From E44-bin88 sp050123275 (GTDB lineage Bacteria > Chloroflexota > Dehalococcoidia > Dehalococcoidales > BS750m-G39): a DNA stretch of 49,276 bases. Of the stretch, positions 41,038-48,878 are shown piece by piece. The stretch lies in NCBI GenBank assembly GCA_050123275.1, contig JASFHK010000012.1:1-49276 (forward strand). Reading direction: 5' to 3'. Each line of letters begins with the position of its first letter. The first letter of the stretch is position 1. A program made the translations under genes and the position numbers. Under the pieces are notes generated by a model, which was not told the origin of the DNA, ran no database searches, and saw nothing but the letters and a program-made list of their open reading frames with translations.

Positions 41038-44034
41038 TCAAGAGCCGGGGGCTTTCTTGGGCAGGGTAAAGGTGAAGGTGCTGCCCTTACCGAACTGACT
41101 ATCCACCCAGATTCTACCCCCCTGCATCTCGACGAACTGCTTGCTTATTGCCAACCCCAGACCGGTGCCCTCGAAGCCGGCGACATGTGAAGGGCCCACC
41201 TGCTCGAAGCTATCGAAGATGGCCCCCAGGTCCTTCTTCTTGATACCCAGGCCGGTGTCGCTCACCGAAAAAACGAACTCGCTGTCCTTTTCGGCGACAT
41301 CGAGATTGATGCCGCCCTTTTCGGTGAACTTGACGGCGTTACCCAGTATGTTTATCAGCGTCTGTTTGGTCTTGGCGCGGTCGGCGTAGAGGTGGTTGAT
41401 GCCGGGGGTAACTTTATATTGCAGGCTCAGCCCCTTGCCTTCCGCCAGCTGTTTCACCGAGGGGATAACGTCGTCGAGTAGCTCGTCTATGGTGAAGCTT
41501 TCGTAGCTGACGGCTACCTTGCCCGCCTCTATCTTGGAAAGGTCGAGGAGGTCGTTTATCAGGGATAACAGGTGGCGGCTGTTGTTATAGACGGTCTGGA
41601 GGTCTTTTTGCTGCTCGTCGTTGATTTCGCCCTCCAGCCCGTCGAGCATGAGCTTGGTGTAGCCGATAATGGAGTTTAAGGGCGTGCGCAGCTCGTGGCT
41701 CATGTTAGCCAGGAACTGGGACTTGTGGCGGCTCATCTCCTCCAGGTTGACGTTGGCTTCGGCCAGCTCCTTGCTGCGCTGCTCCAGCTCGGCGGTCCTC
41801 TGTTTCACCCTATCCTCCAGCTCCACGCTCCACTGTTTCAGGGCTAGCTCGGCTTCCTTGAGCTCGGTGACGTCCTGGAAGGTGCCGCGAACCTTGACGC
41901 ACTTGCCGTTTTCCCGTATCGCTTTCCCCATGGCGCGGCACCAGATGATATTACCCTTAGCCGTTTGCAGCTTGGCTTCGAAGTCGAGCGGTATGTCTTC
42001 CTCAATCAGCTTTCTCATGGCTTCCGCCACCAGGGGGCGGTATTCGGGGAGATAGTAGTCAACGTGCTCGTCGGGCCCGGGAATGGGGGCGCCGTAGTCT
42101 ATCTCGGCGATATCGTAGGTGGCCCTGGTCCACTTTGCCGTCCGGTTTATCAGGTCCATTTCCCAGCCGCCGATTTTGGCAATGCCGCTCACTTCGTTGA
42201 GCAGCTCTTCGCTTTTGCGCAGCTTCTCTATGGCCTGCTTGCGATCGGTGATGTCGATAGCCATATTGATAAGGCAGGGCTCGCCCTTGAGCATGACGGT
42301 ATCGGCCGAGAAGAGAACGGTGCGAATCTCCCCCGACTTGTTGCGGATATCCACCTCCAGGTCGTGCACCGTCCCCTTTTCCTGTAATATCTTGGCCATT
42401 TTTCGGCGCTGCTCCGGCCTGGCCCAGATATTTACTTCAGAAACGGTACGGCCGATGATTTCCTTGCGTTTGTAACCGGTGAGACGGGCGTAGGCCTCGT
42501 TGATATCGATGATTCTCCCCTCTTTAAGGGTGGAGATCCCCATCAGATTGGAGCTGGCGTGGAACGCCTTGTTGAACTTCTCTTCGCTCTCCCGCAACGT
42601 TTCCATGGCCCGCTTGCGCTGGGTGATATCCACGGAGAGAATGAAGACGCCCTCGGCCACCGGCTCCAGGCTCAAATCGAACCAGCCCTTGCTGCCGTCG
42701 GGATAGATGAACTCGTTCTCCATGCGGTGGGAGACGCGCTCTTCCATGCAACGCTTGAGGTGGGTGAACATCTCGGTCTTCTCGATACCGGGGTAGCACT
42801 CTACCATGGTGCGCCCCAGCAGTTCCTGCTTGGACTTGCGGCCGTGTTTGGTAGCGGAATCGTTGATATAGACGTAGCGATAGTCGGGGTCGATAATCTG
42901 GCAACCCTCCAGCATGCTGTCCAGCGTGGTGCGGTAGCGCTGCTCCGACTTCCTTAAAGAAACTATCATCTCGTTGAAGGAATGGCCCAACGCCCCCACC
43001 TCGTTGCCGGACTCGACCTCGACCAGCTTCGACAGGTCGCCCTCGCTGACGCGGGTGGACGCCTCGGTAAGCCTTTTGATGGGGCGGGTGATAAGCCGGG
43101 TAAGGTATAGCGCCACCGCCAGCACCAGCGCCAGGGAGAGCAAAGTGATGGCAATCAGGAAGGCTTGCAGCCCGCTTACCGCCGCCAGCGCCTCGGCTCT
43201 ATCTATCTTGGTCACCAGCCCCCACCCCGTCGTATCTACGTAACGCGTCGCCGCCAGCACCGGCTCGTCGCGATAATCCACGGTGTCGGTGAGCACTATC
43301 TCCTCCCCGGCCAGGGCGTAGATTATGGGAATGCCCGCTTCCTCGGCAACCGTCAGGCTGAGGGCGGCCCCCTCCTCGAAGCGAGTCGGCGCCAGAAAGA
43401 CGGCGTCCCCGTCCATATTGCGGGCGGCTAGCACCGTCTCGCCGCTGTTGCCCAGACCGGTATAGTCGGTGACCGCCCCCACCAGGTGCTCGGCGGCGGA
43501 TTCGACTACCACCACCCCCAGCAGCTCGTCTTCGAGGTAAAGGGGGCCGTTGAGGTACATCGCCAGTCTACCGTCTTCACCGATGAAAAAGGTGTGGGCG
43601 TTGTTGCCGGTCTGCCCCTCTAAAAAGACGGCCTCGTGGGGATAGGTAGCGCCGATTCTGGATGTATCCGTGGCCGCCACCACGGTACCGTCCAGGGTAA
43701 TCACGGAGATGTTTTCGAAATCGCTCACCGAAGCGCAGGCGTCGAGCAGTATGGAGTCCATGCGCTCCTGGTCGGCGCTGTTGGGGCTTTCGATATAGCT
43801 GTGCAGGCTCAAGCGCAGCTGGGTACGGCTCGAGACCAGGCTCAACCTCTCCAGGTTCTGCTCGACGATGCTCTCGATACGGTTCTCCTGGATATCGGCT
43901 ACCGACTCCAGGTGGTTGAGGACCTCGCTGGTGAGAGCGCTCCGGGTGTTATAGTAAGCCAGAAAGCTGATGGTGAGCAGCGGAATCAGCGCGATGAGCA
44001 GGAAGGCAAGCAATATCTGGGTGCTAATCTTCAT
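41038..44034 (-). CDS. Membrane sensor histidine kinase (dCache-HAMP-PAS3)
   Basis: This 998-residue kinase starts with a transmembrane helix (about 5-27), an extracytoplasmic double-Cache domain (about 30-285; NRIESIVEQNLERL, then DLAATDTSRIGATYPHEAVF-like ligand region), a second helix (about 287-310), HAMP (about 312-365), three PAS units (about 370-490, 495-615, 620-740), a coiled coil, HisKA with NMSHELRTPL (His about 780) and HATPase (GLGIKKKDLG, GTGLGLAIS). Cache domains bind small organic ligands, so it is probably the external input of the operon. Start ATG 44034 is chosen over 44073; ggggggtggag precedes it. It is the first large gene of the five-gene unit. Confidence 0.94.
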   Translation of the reverse strand: MKISTQILLAFLLIALIPLLTISFLAYYNTRSALTSEVLNHLESVADIQENRIESIVEQNLERLSLVSSRTQLRLSLHSYIESPNSADQERMDSILLDACASVSDFENISVITLDGTVVAATDTSRIGATYPHEAVFLEGQTGNNAHTFFIGEDGRLAMYLNGPLYLEDELLGVVVVESAAEHLVGAVTDYTGLGNSGETVLAARNMDGDAVFLAPTRFEEGAALSLTVAEEAGIPIIYALAGEEIVLTDTVDYRDEPVLAATRYVDTTGWGLVTKIDRAEALAAVSGLQAFLIAITLLSLALVLAVALYLTRLITRPIKRLTEASTRVSEGDLSKLVEVESGNEVGALGHSFNEMIVSLRKSEQRYRTTLDSMLEGCQIIDPDYRYVYINDSATKHGRKSKQELLGRTMVECYPGIEKTEMFTHLKRCMEERVSHRMENEFIYPDGSKGWFDLSLEPVAEGVFILSVDITQRKRAMETLRESEEKFNKAFHASSNLMGISTLKEGRIIDINEAYARLTGYKRKEIIGRTVSEVNIWARPEQRRKMAKILQEKGTVHDLEVDIRNKSGEIRTVLFSADTVMLKGEPCLINMAIDITDRKQAIEKLRKSEELLNEVSGIAKIGGWEMDLINRTAKWTRATYDIAEIDYGAPIPGPDEHVDYYLPEYRPLVAEAMRKLIEEDIPLDFEAKLQTAKGNIIWCRAMGKAIRENGKCVKVRGTFQDVTELKEAELALKQWSVELEDRVKQRTAELEQRSKELAEANVNLEEMSRHKSQFLANMSHELRTPLNSIIGYTKLMLDGLEGEINDEQQKDLQTVYNNSRHLLSLINDLLDLSKIEAGKVAVSYESFTIDELLDDVIPSVKQLAEGKGLSLQYKVTPGINHLYADRAKTKQTLINILGNAVKFTEKGGINLDVAEKDSEFVFSVSDTGLGIKKKDLGAIFDSFEQVGPSHVAGFEGTGLGLAISKQFVEMQGGRIWVDSQFGKGSTFTFTLPKKAPGS

Positions 44035-44129
44035 GGTCGGCTCCACCCCCCACGCCGGGCGCCACCACACCACCGGCTAACCGCGTAGGCCAGCCGTCCG
44101 TTCCATAGAAGCTTCAGGAACTCCTTCAT
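44031..44129 (-). CDS. Possible 32-residue leader peptide of the kinase operon
   Basis: A short frame, beginning MKEFLKLLWNGRLAYAVSRW and rich in Gly/Arg/Trp at its end, starts at ATG 44129 after an agggtagg site. Its TGA overlaps the kinase ATG (4-nt ATGA), the classic form of translational coupling. It lies in the ~230-nt 5' leader predicted from the promoter at 44275-44303. Whether it is translated is not shown; it could be chance. Confidence 0.35.
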   Translation of the reverse strand: MKEFLKLLWNGRLAYAVSRWCGGARRGGWSRP

Positions 44130-44274
44130 CGCCTACCCTTTTGCCTCCGGTGGCCAACCGTGATGAAGTCACCCCAAACCGCCCCGGGACGGTTCCCGAT
44201 TAAGCCTATCAAATCAGGACGCCCATCCGCGCCCGAAATTGACGGGAGTGTTCTTTTTGCTTGCCTCTAGTCAC

Positions 44275-44303
44275 ATACTAGTCAATACCACCCTTCCTGT
44301 CAA
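44275..44303 (-). promoter_or_regulatory. Promoter of the signalling operon
   Basis: Minus strand: TTGACA (44303-44298), 17 nt, TAGTAT (44280-44275). The predicted start near 44268 gives a leader of about 230 nt, unusually long for this window. I looked for a c-di-GMP riboswitch there and did not find its motifs. Confidence 0.6.
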
Positions 44304-44356
44304 ATTGTCAATAGTCCTAAAGTCCCCCCGGTACGAGCCAGGGCGGCTGACATGTC

Positions 44357-44385
44357 TTGACGAAGGGCGGGAAGAGAATTATACT
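44357..44385 (+). promoter_or_regulatory. Promoter of the tRNA cluster-plsY operon
   Basis: TTGACG (44357-44362), 17-nt spacer, TATACT (44380-44385), about 38 nt before the first tRNA-Leu. It is divergent from the kinase promoter 54 bp away. Confidence 0.72.
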
Positions 44386-44423
44386 ATCTGGTGAGCTAAA
44401 GCACGGCTAAAACCTTTAACAAT

Positions 44424-44510
44424 GCCGAGGTGGTGGAATCGGTAGACACGCCATCTTGAGGGGGTGGTGAGCGTAAGCTCGTAGGAGTTCAAATCTCCTC
44501 CTCGGCACCA
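44424..44510 (+). tRNA. tRNA-Leu (anticodon GAG)
   Basis: An 87-nt class II tRNA with a long variable arm (tgagcgtaagctcg) and encoded CCA. Acceptor gccgagg/cctcggc, anticodon loop ttGAGgg in stem ccatc/ggtgg. Confidence 0.94.
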
Positions 44511-44558
44511 ATTAAAAGCAGCTCTGTGAAGGTATCCGGCCTTCGCAGAAATCAACAC

Positions 44559-44633
44559 GCGGAAGTGGCTCAGCGGTAGAGCATCTCCTTGCCAAGGAGA
44601 GGGTCGCGAGTTCGAATCTCGTCTTCCGCTCCA
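44559..44633 (+). tRNA. tRNA-Gly (anticodon GCC)
   Basis: A 75-nt cloverleaf with encoded CCA. Acceptor gcggaag/cttccgc, anticodon loop ttGCCaa in stem tctcc/ggaga. The 48-nt spacer before it contains a small inverted repeat (gaaggtatccggccttc). Confidence 0.95.
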
Positions 44634-44650
44634 TAGAAATTTCCCCATGG

Positions 44651-44726
44651 GGCGACGTAGCCAAGTGGTTAAGGCGGGGGTCTGCAAAACCCCTATACAC
44701 CGGTTCGAATCCGGTCGTCGCCTCCA
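44651..44726 (+). tRNA. tRNA-Cys (anticodon GCA)
   Basis: A 76-nt cloverleaf with encoded CCA. Acceptor ggcgacg/cgtcgcc, anticodon loop ctGCAaa in stem ggggt/acccc. Confidence 0.95.
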
Positions 44727-44736
44727 TTTATTTTGA

Positions 44737-44822
<86 letters not shown>

Positions 44823-44831
44823 TTAAGAGCT

Positions 44832-45440
44832 ATGCTCTGGCCGACAGTAATAGTAGCGGCTTATCTCCTCGGCTCCATCCCCACCGCCTACATCGCCGGG
44901 CGCCTCATCAAGGGCGTCGACATCCGGCGCGTCGGGGACGGAAACGTGGGGGCGGCTAACGCTTATCGCCAGCTGGGCGCCGGTGCGGGCTGGGCGGTGG
45001 GCGTTTTCGACGCCGCCAAGGGAACGCTGGCAGTGGTTATCGCCCTGGCCGCCGACGCTCCCCAGCCGGTGGTCCTGTTCAGCGGCGCCGCCGCCGTGGC
45101 CGGCCACAACTGGCCCATCTTTCTAGGCTTCCGCGGGGGGCGGGGGGAATCGACCGCCATCGGGGTGCTGCTGGCAGTGGTGACCAAGCCCGTGCTGGTG
45201 ATTGCCGCGCCGGCCATCGTGGCCCACTTCATCCTGCGGGATACCACCAAAGCGGCCGCTTTTATCTTCGTGCCCTTGCCGCTGGTGTGCTGGCTGCTGG
45301 GTCTGTCGGGGATATTAATCGCTTACAGCATCGCCCTGCCCTGTCTGGTGGGCTTCACCCATTTCTTGAGGACGAGGCGGCTGGGGGCGGCGCAAAGGCG
45401 CCGAAGCCAGGCGCAAAATACACGAGGAGGCAAGGTATGA
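44832..45440 (+). CDS. plsY: Acyl-phosphate:glycerol-3-phosphate acyltransferase
   Basis: This 202-residue integral membrane enzyme makes lysophosphatidic acid, the first step of phospholipid synthesis. The three family motifs are visible: LGSIPTAYI (about 10-18), GDGNVGAANAYR (about 36-47) and GHNWPIFLGFRGGRGEST (about 93-110). ATG 44832 is 9 nt after the tRNA-Leu CCA end, with only a weak aagag site 2 nt before it, so plsY is probably transcribed with the tRNA cluster. The ATG at 44793 lies inside the tRNA and is rejected. It overlaps the racemase gene by 4 bp. Confidence 0.93.
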   Translation: MLWPTVIVAAYLLGSIPTAYIAGRLIKGVDIRRVGDGNVGAANAYRQLGAGAGWAVGVFDAAKGTLAVVIALAADAPQPVVLFSGAAAVAGHNWPIFLGFRGGRGESTAIGVLLAVVTKPVLVIAAPAIVAHFILRDTTKAAAFIFVPLPLVCWLLGLSGILIAYSIALPCLVGFTHFLRTRRLGAAQRRRSQAQNTRGGKV

Positions 45441-46129
45441 CCAAACATATCGGTATCGTCGCCTGTAGCGCCGAGGGGGCCGCTCTTTGTTACCGCACCA
45501 TCTGCCTGGAAGGGGCCGATTTAATGGGGGAATACGCTCACCCCGAGGTCAGCATGCACACCTTCCCTCTTAACCGATACATGCGCTATTTTGAAAGCAA
45601 CGACTGGCAAGGTGTCGCCGATTTAATGTTAGCCTCGGCAGCTAGGCTGGCCAAGGCGGGTGCCGATTTCGCCATATGCCCCGACAATACCATCCATCAG
45701 TCATTTGACCTCGTGGTTAAGAAATCACCGATTCCGTGGCTTCATATCGCGGAAGAGGTTGCCGCCGAGGCAAAGCGGCAAAACTATAAACGCCTCGGAG
45801 TCCTGGGTACACGCTCTTTGATGGAGTCCACGGTTTATCCCACCCAGCTCACGGCGGTAGGTATCGAGCAGAGGACTCCGGAGCTAAAAGACCGGGAGCG
45901 CATTGATGGGATTATTTTCAAGGAACTGATTAACGGCCGCTTTACCGCAGAGGCACGGGCCTATTTCAGCGAGGTAATCAGCCAATTAAAAAACCAGGGC
46001 TGCGACGCCGTTGTTCTCGGCTGTACCGAGATACCGTTACTGGCAACCCGGGAAAGCTCGCCCTTGCCAACACTGGATTCTACGAGGCTGTTGGCCAGAG
46101 CCGCTTTGAAAAAAGCCGTCGGACGCTAG
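45437..46129 (+). CDS. Aspartate/glutamate racemase-family protein
   Basis: This 230-residue protein has the two catalytic cysteine motifs of PLP-independent racemases: CPDNTIHQ (about 81-88, in place of the usual ACNT) and GCTEIPLL (about 194-201). The fold is the Asp/Glu/hydantoin racemase superfamily; aspartate racemase is likelier than MurI from the sequence feel, but the substrate is not settled. Ribosome site aggaggc precedes ATG 45437, which overlaps the plsY stop (ATGA). It is convergent with the transketolase gene, their stop codons overlapping. Confidence 0.88.
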   Translation: MTKHIGIVACSAEGAALCYRTICLEGADLMGEYAHPEVSMHTFPLNRYMRYFESNDWQGVADLMLASAARLAKAGADFAICPDNTIHQSFDLVVKKSPIPWLHIAEEVAAEAKRQNYKRLGVLGTRSLMESTVYPTQLTAVGIEQRTPELKDRERIDGIIFKELINGRFTAEARAYFSEVISQLKNQGCDAVVLGCTEIPLLATRESSPLPTLDSTRLLARAALKKAVGR

Positions 46130-47067
46130 CTCTTGCGCCTTATCGCCGACTTCACCGCCAGCGCGATGTCCTTCGCGGTCAGCCCGTAGCGCTCTAAAAG
46201 CTCGGAAGGTTTGCCCGACTTGGCGTAGGTGTCCTTGATGGCGACGAACTCCATGGGCACGGGACGTTTCTCGGCCACCACCCGGGCCACCATGCTGCCC
46301 AGGCCCCCGTGCAGGAGGTGCTCCTCGGCGGTAACGATAGCCCCGGTATCGTCGGCGGCCTTGACGATGGCCGCCTCGTCGAGGGGCTTGAGGGTGGACA
46401 TATTGAGCACGCGGCAATAGACGCCCTCTCGTTGCAGGTTGATGGCGGCGTCTATGGCCGTTTTGACCATGAGCCCGATGGCGATGATGGTGACGTCGCC
46501 GCCCTGTTTCATCATCTCCGCCTTGCCCAGCTGGAACTTGTGGTCTTCGTTATAGACCAGCGGCAGCTTGGGACGGCAGAGCCGTATGTAAAAGGGCCCC
46601 CAGCTGGAAGCCGCTGCCTTCACCGCCGCCGTCGTCTCGACGGCATCGGCGGGCACGACCACGTTGAACCCGGGCAGGGAGCAGATGAGGGAAAGGTCTT
46701 CGATGGACTGGTGCGAGGTGCCGTCCTCGCCGACGCTCAAGCCGCCGTGGGTGGTCACCAGCTTGACGTTCATGCCCGGCTGGGCGATGGACATGCGCAC
46801 CTGGTCGAAACATCGGCCGGGGATAAAAACGGCGAAAGTGCTGGCGAAGGGTATCTTGCCCGCCGCCGCCATACCGGCGGCGATGCCAATCATGTTCTGC
46901 TCGGCGATGCCGCACTCGAAGAAACGCTCGGGGAACTCGCGGGCGAAGAAGGCGGTCATCGTGGAGCGGGAGAGGTCGGAGTCGAGCACGACCACATCGT
47001 GGTTGTCCACGCCCAGCTCAAGCAGCGTTTTACCGTAGGCTTCCCGTAACGAAACCGGCTCGCTCAT
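46126..47067 (-). CDS. Transketolase, C-terminal (pyrimidine-binding) subunit
   Basis: This 313-residue protein is the second half of a split transketolase: the Pyr domain with the conserved catalytic glutamate in FECGIAEQN (about 51-59), the THGGLSVGEDGTSHQSIEDL loop, then the C-terminal transketolase domain (about 190-313). Together with the upstream N-terminal subunit it transfers two-carbon units in the pentose phosphate pathway. It begins directly after the N subunit stop, so the subunits are made in step. Split transketolases are usual in archaea and many anaerobes. Confidence 0.94.
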   Translation of the reverse strand: MSEPVSLREAYGKTLLELGVDNHDVVVLDSDLSRSTMTAFFAREFPERFFECGIAEQNMIGIAAGMAAAGKIPFASTFAVFIPGRCFDQVRMSIAQPGMNVKLVTTHGGLSVGEDGTSHQSIEDLSLICSLPGFNVVVPADAVETTAAVKAAASSWGPFYIRLCRPKLPLVYNEDHKFQLGKAEMMKQGGDVTIIAIGLMVKTAIDAAINLQREGVYCRVLNMSTLKPLDEAAIVKAADDTGAIVTAEEHLLHGGLGSMVARVVAEKRPVPMEFVAIKDTYAKSGKPSELLERYGLTAKDIALAVKSAIRRKS

Positions 47068-47961
47068 TTATTCCAGCTCCTTCAGGGCCATCTCCAGCTC
47101 CATGGAGTTGGGCGCGGCGCCGTGAAAATCGGGGTTGTTCTCCATAAAGCTGACCCCCTTGCCCTTCACGGTGTGGGCGATGACAACGGTGGGGCGCCCC
47201 TCCAGTTTTTGCGCCTCCTTGAAGGCGGCGATAAGCTCGGCGATGTTATGGCCGTCGGCCTCGATGACGTTCCAGCCGAAGGACTGCCACTTGTCGGGGA
47301 AGGGGTCGAGGCTCATCACGTCACAGTTCCAGCCGTCAATCTGCTGGCCGTTGTTATCCACGATAGCGGTCAGGTTATCCACGCCGTAGTGGTTGGCGGA
47401 CATGACCGCCTCCCAGATCTGCCCCTCGTTGCACTCCCCGTCCCCCAGCAGCGTGTAGACGCGGTAGTCCTGCCCGTCGATGCGACCCGCCAGCGCCATA
47501 CCCACGGCGAAGGACAGGCCCTGCCCCAGCGAGCCCGCCGACATTTCCACGCCGGGGGTGACGGTGCGGTCGGCGTGCCCTTGCAGGCGGCTGTCCATCT
47601 GGCGCAGGGTGAGCAGTTCGTCCACCGGGAAATAGCCGCACTCGGCCAAAACGGCGTAAAGGAGAGGGGCGGCGTGCCCCTTGCTCAGGATAAAGCGGTC
47701 GCGGCCGGGCCAGTGCGGGTCGAGGGGCTTGTGGCGCATCATCTTGAAGTAGAGAGCGGTGACGATTTCCACGGCGGAAAGGGAGCCGCCGGGGTGACCG
47801 CTGCCCGCCTTACCCACCATGCTCACGATGTGGCGGCGCAGCTTTTTGGCCATCGCCTCCATCTCAGCCACCGAGGCTGATAACGAAAAAACCTCGGCTT
47901 CCGCACTTGTTGCCGAGGTCGCTTTCGAACCGCCCATCTCAGGTAAAGACTCCATCGTCAT
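47068..47961 (-). CDS. Transketolase, N-terminal (TPP-binding) subunit
   Basis: This 297-residue protein holds the PP domain of transketolase: GSGHPGGSLSAVEIVTALYF (about 53-72), and the thiamine diphosphate motif GDGECNEGQIWEA...DNNGQQ (about 174-206). A Ser/Ala-rich ~35-residue N-terminal lead precedes the domain. ATG 47961 lies 10 nt after a TATAAT box with no Shine-Dalgarno site; ATG 47955 is an alternative. First gene of the two-gene transketolase operon. Confidence 0.93.
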   Translation of the reverse strand: MTMESLPEMGGSKATSATSAEAEVFSLSASVAEMEAMAKKLRRHIVSMVGKAGSGHPGGSLSAVEIVTALYFKMMRHKPLDPHWPGRDRFILSKGHAAPLLYAVLAECGYFPVDELLTLRQMDSRLQGHADRTVTPGVEMSAGSLGQGLSFAVGMALAGRIDGQDYRVYTLLGDGECNEGQIWEAVMSANHYGVDNLTAIVDNNGQQIDGWNCDVMSLDPFPDKWQSFGWNVIEADGHNIAELIAAFKEAQKLEGRPTVVIAHTVKGKGVSFMENNPDFHGAAPNSMELEMALKELE

Positions 47962-47971
47962 TAGTGGTTAG

Positions 47972-48001
47972 ATTATACAATAGTTTGCCGTTTTAAGTCT
48001 A
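47972..48001 (-). promoter_or_regulatory. Promoter of the transketolase operon, near-leaderless
   Basis: Minus strand: TAGACT (48001-47996), 18 nt, TATAAT (47977-47972), then 10 nt to ATG 47961. The same TAGACT hexamer serves the GNAT promoter at 19083-19088. Confidence 0.6.
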
Positions 48002-48043
48002 GCTTACCCAAATTGACTTGGCAGGGCGAAAGTGCTAAGGTAA

Positions 48044-48127
48044 ATGGATATGAAATTACTCGTCTTCCTACTTTTCGTAGGACTGGCAGCGGTTATTATC
48101 GGAGTTATCCTGATGCTGCAATACTAG
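48044..48127 (+). CDS. 27-residue single-helix membrane microprotein
   Basis: The peptide MDMKLLVFLLFVGLAAVIIG... is one uninterrupted hydrophobic helix ending in MLQY. It starts at ATG 48044 or 48050 after an aagg site, downstream of a TTGACT (48013-48018) that could be a -35 box, and its stop is 18 bp before rplY, so it is probably the first cistron of the L25 message. Too short for family recognition; chance cannot be excluded, but codons and context favour a real gene. Confidence 0.5.
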   Translation: MDMKLLVFLLFVGLAAVIIGVILMLQY

Positions 48128-48145
48128 ACCGGGCAGAGGAGAGAG

Positions 48146-48832
48146 ATGGAGAAACTGACACTGAAGGCAGATAAAAGAGATATCACGGGCAAGAAGACCC
48201 GTTTTCTGCGCCGTCAGGGCGTGACCCCGGCGCATCTATTCGGACACGGGCTCGATTCGCTGGCCCTGCAGTGCGACACCCCCACCCTGCAGAAGACGAT
48301 TTCCCACGCGGGAACGACTCGTATCATCTCCCTTAACGTCGCGGGCGACAAGAAGCCGCGCAGCGTCTTTATCCGCGAAATCCAGAAAGAGCCCCGCAGC
48401 GGCTCGCTGCTCCACGTCGACTTCTACCAGGTCAAGATGACCGAGAAGATAAAGGTGGACGTACCCATCATCCTCGTCGGCGAGGCGCCGGCGATGAAGG
48501 AGAAGGGTCGCACCGTAGCCCACACCCTGACCAGCCTGGCCCTGGAGTGCCTCCCCGACGACCTCCCACCCCAGATTGAGGTCGACCTCAGCGTCCTGGA
48601 AGAGGTGGAGCAGGCTATTCTGGTCAAGGACATCGCCCTCGGACCCGAGGTTACCGTCCTCGACGAACCCGACCAGCTCGTGGTCAAGGTGAGCGAGGTA
48701 AAGGTTGAGGTCGAAGAGGTACCGGTAGCCGAGGAAGAGGAAGGCGTCGAGGCCGAAGAGGGCGCCGAGGAAGCTCCCGCCGAAGAGGCCGGGGAGACCG
48801 CGGAGCCGGCGGAAGAGACCAAAGCAGACTAG
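48146..48832 (+). CDS. rplY: 50S ribosomal protein L25, general stress protein CTC form
   Basis: This 228-residue protein is the two-domain L25/CTC type: an N-terminal 5S-rRNA-binding beta barrel (about 1-90; TGKKTRFLRRQGVTPAHLFGHG, REIQKEPRSGSLLHVDFYQV) and the C-terminal CTC domain (about 95-190; VPIILVGEAPA). The last ~40 residues are almost only Glu, Ala, Val and Pro, a long acidic tail. The gagaggagagag site precedes ATG 48146. It is far from the 5S gene whose product it binds. Confidence 0.95.
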   Translation: MEKLTLKADKRDITGKKTRFLRRQGVTPAHLFGHGLDSLALQCDTPTLQKTISHAGTTRIISLNVAGDKKPRSVFIREIQKEPRSGSLLHVDFYQVKMTEKIKVDVPIILVGEAPAMKEKGRTVAHTLTSLALECLPDDLPPQIEVDLSVLEEVEQAILVKDIALGPEVTVLDEPDQLVVKVSEVKVEVEEVPVAEEEEGVEAEEGAEEAPAEEAGETAEPAEETKAD

Positions 48833-48843
48833 TCTTTTCACGG

Positions 48844-48872
48844 TTGAAGCCCCTGCGGGCCTTTGCTATAAT
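48844..48872 (+). promoter_or_regulatory. Leaderless promoter of the amidohydrolase gene
   Basis: TTGAAG (48844-48849), 17 nt, TATAAT (48867-48872), then exactly 6 nt to GTG 48879; the start codon should be the first transcribed base. A small gcccctgcgggc hairpin in the spacer may end the rplY message. Confidence 0.7.
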
Positions 48873-48878
48873 CGGGCT

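Noticed and set aside
44035..44268. c-di-GMP (GEMM) riboswitch in the kinase operon leader
   Set aside because: The leader has ggaggcaaaagg and a ccggtgg-like end that recall parts of the motif, but the central GACGCAAAGCC core and tetraloop receptor are absent.
44379..44727. Minus-strand protein frames across the tRNA cluster
   Set aside because: They are antisense to four well-formed tRNA genes and show the typical tRNA-antisense peptide pattern (RRDSNSRPSPW-like).
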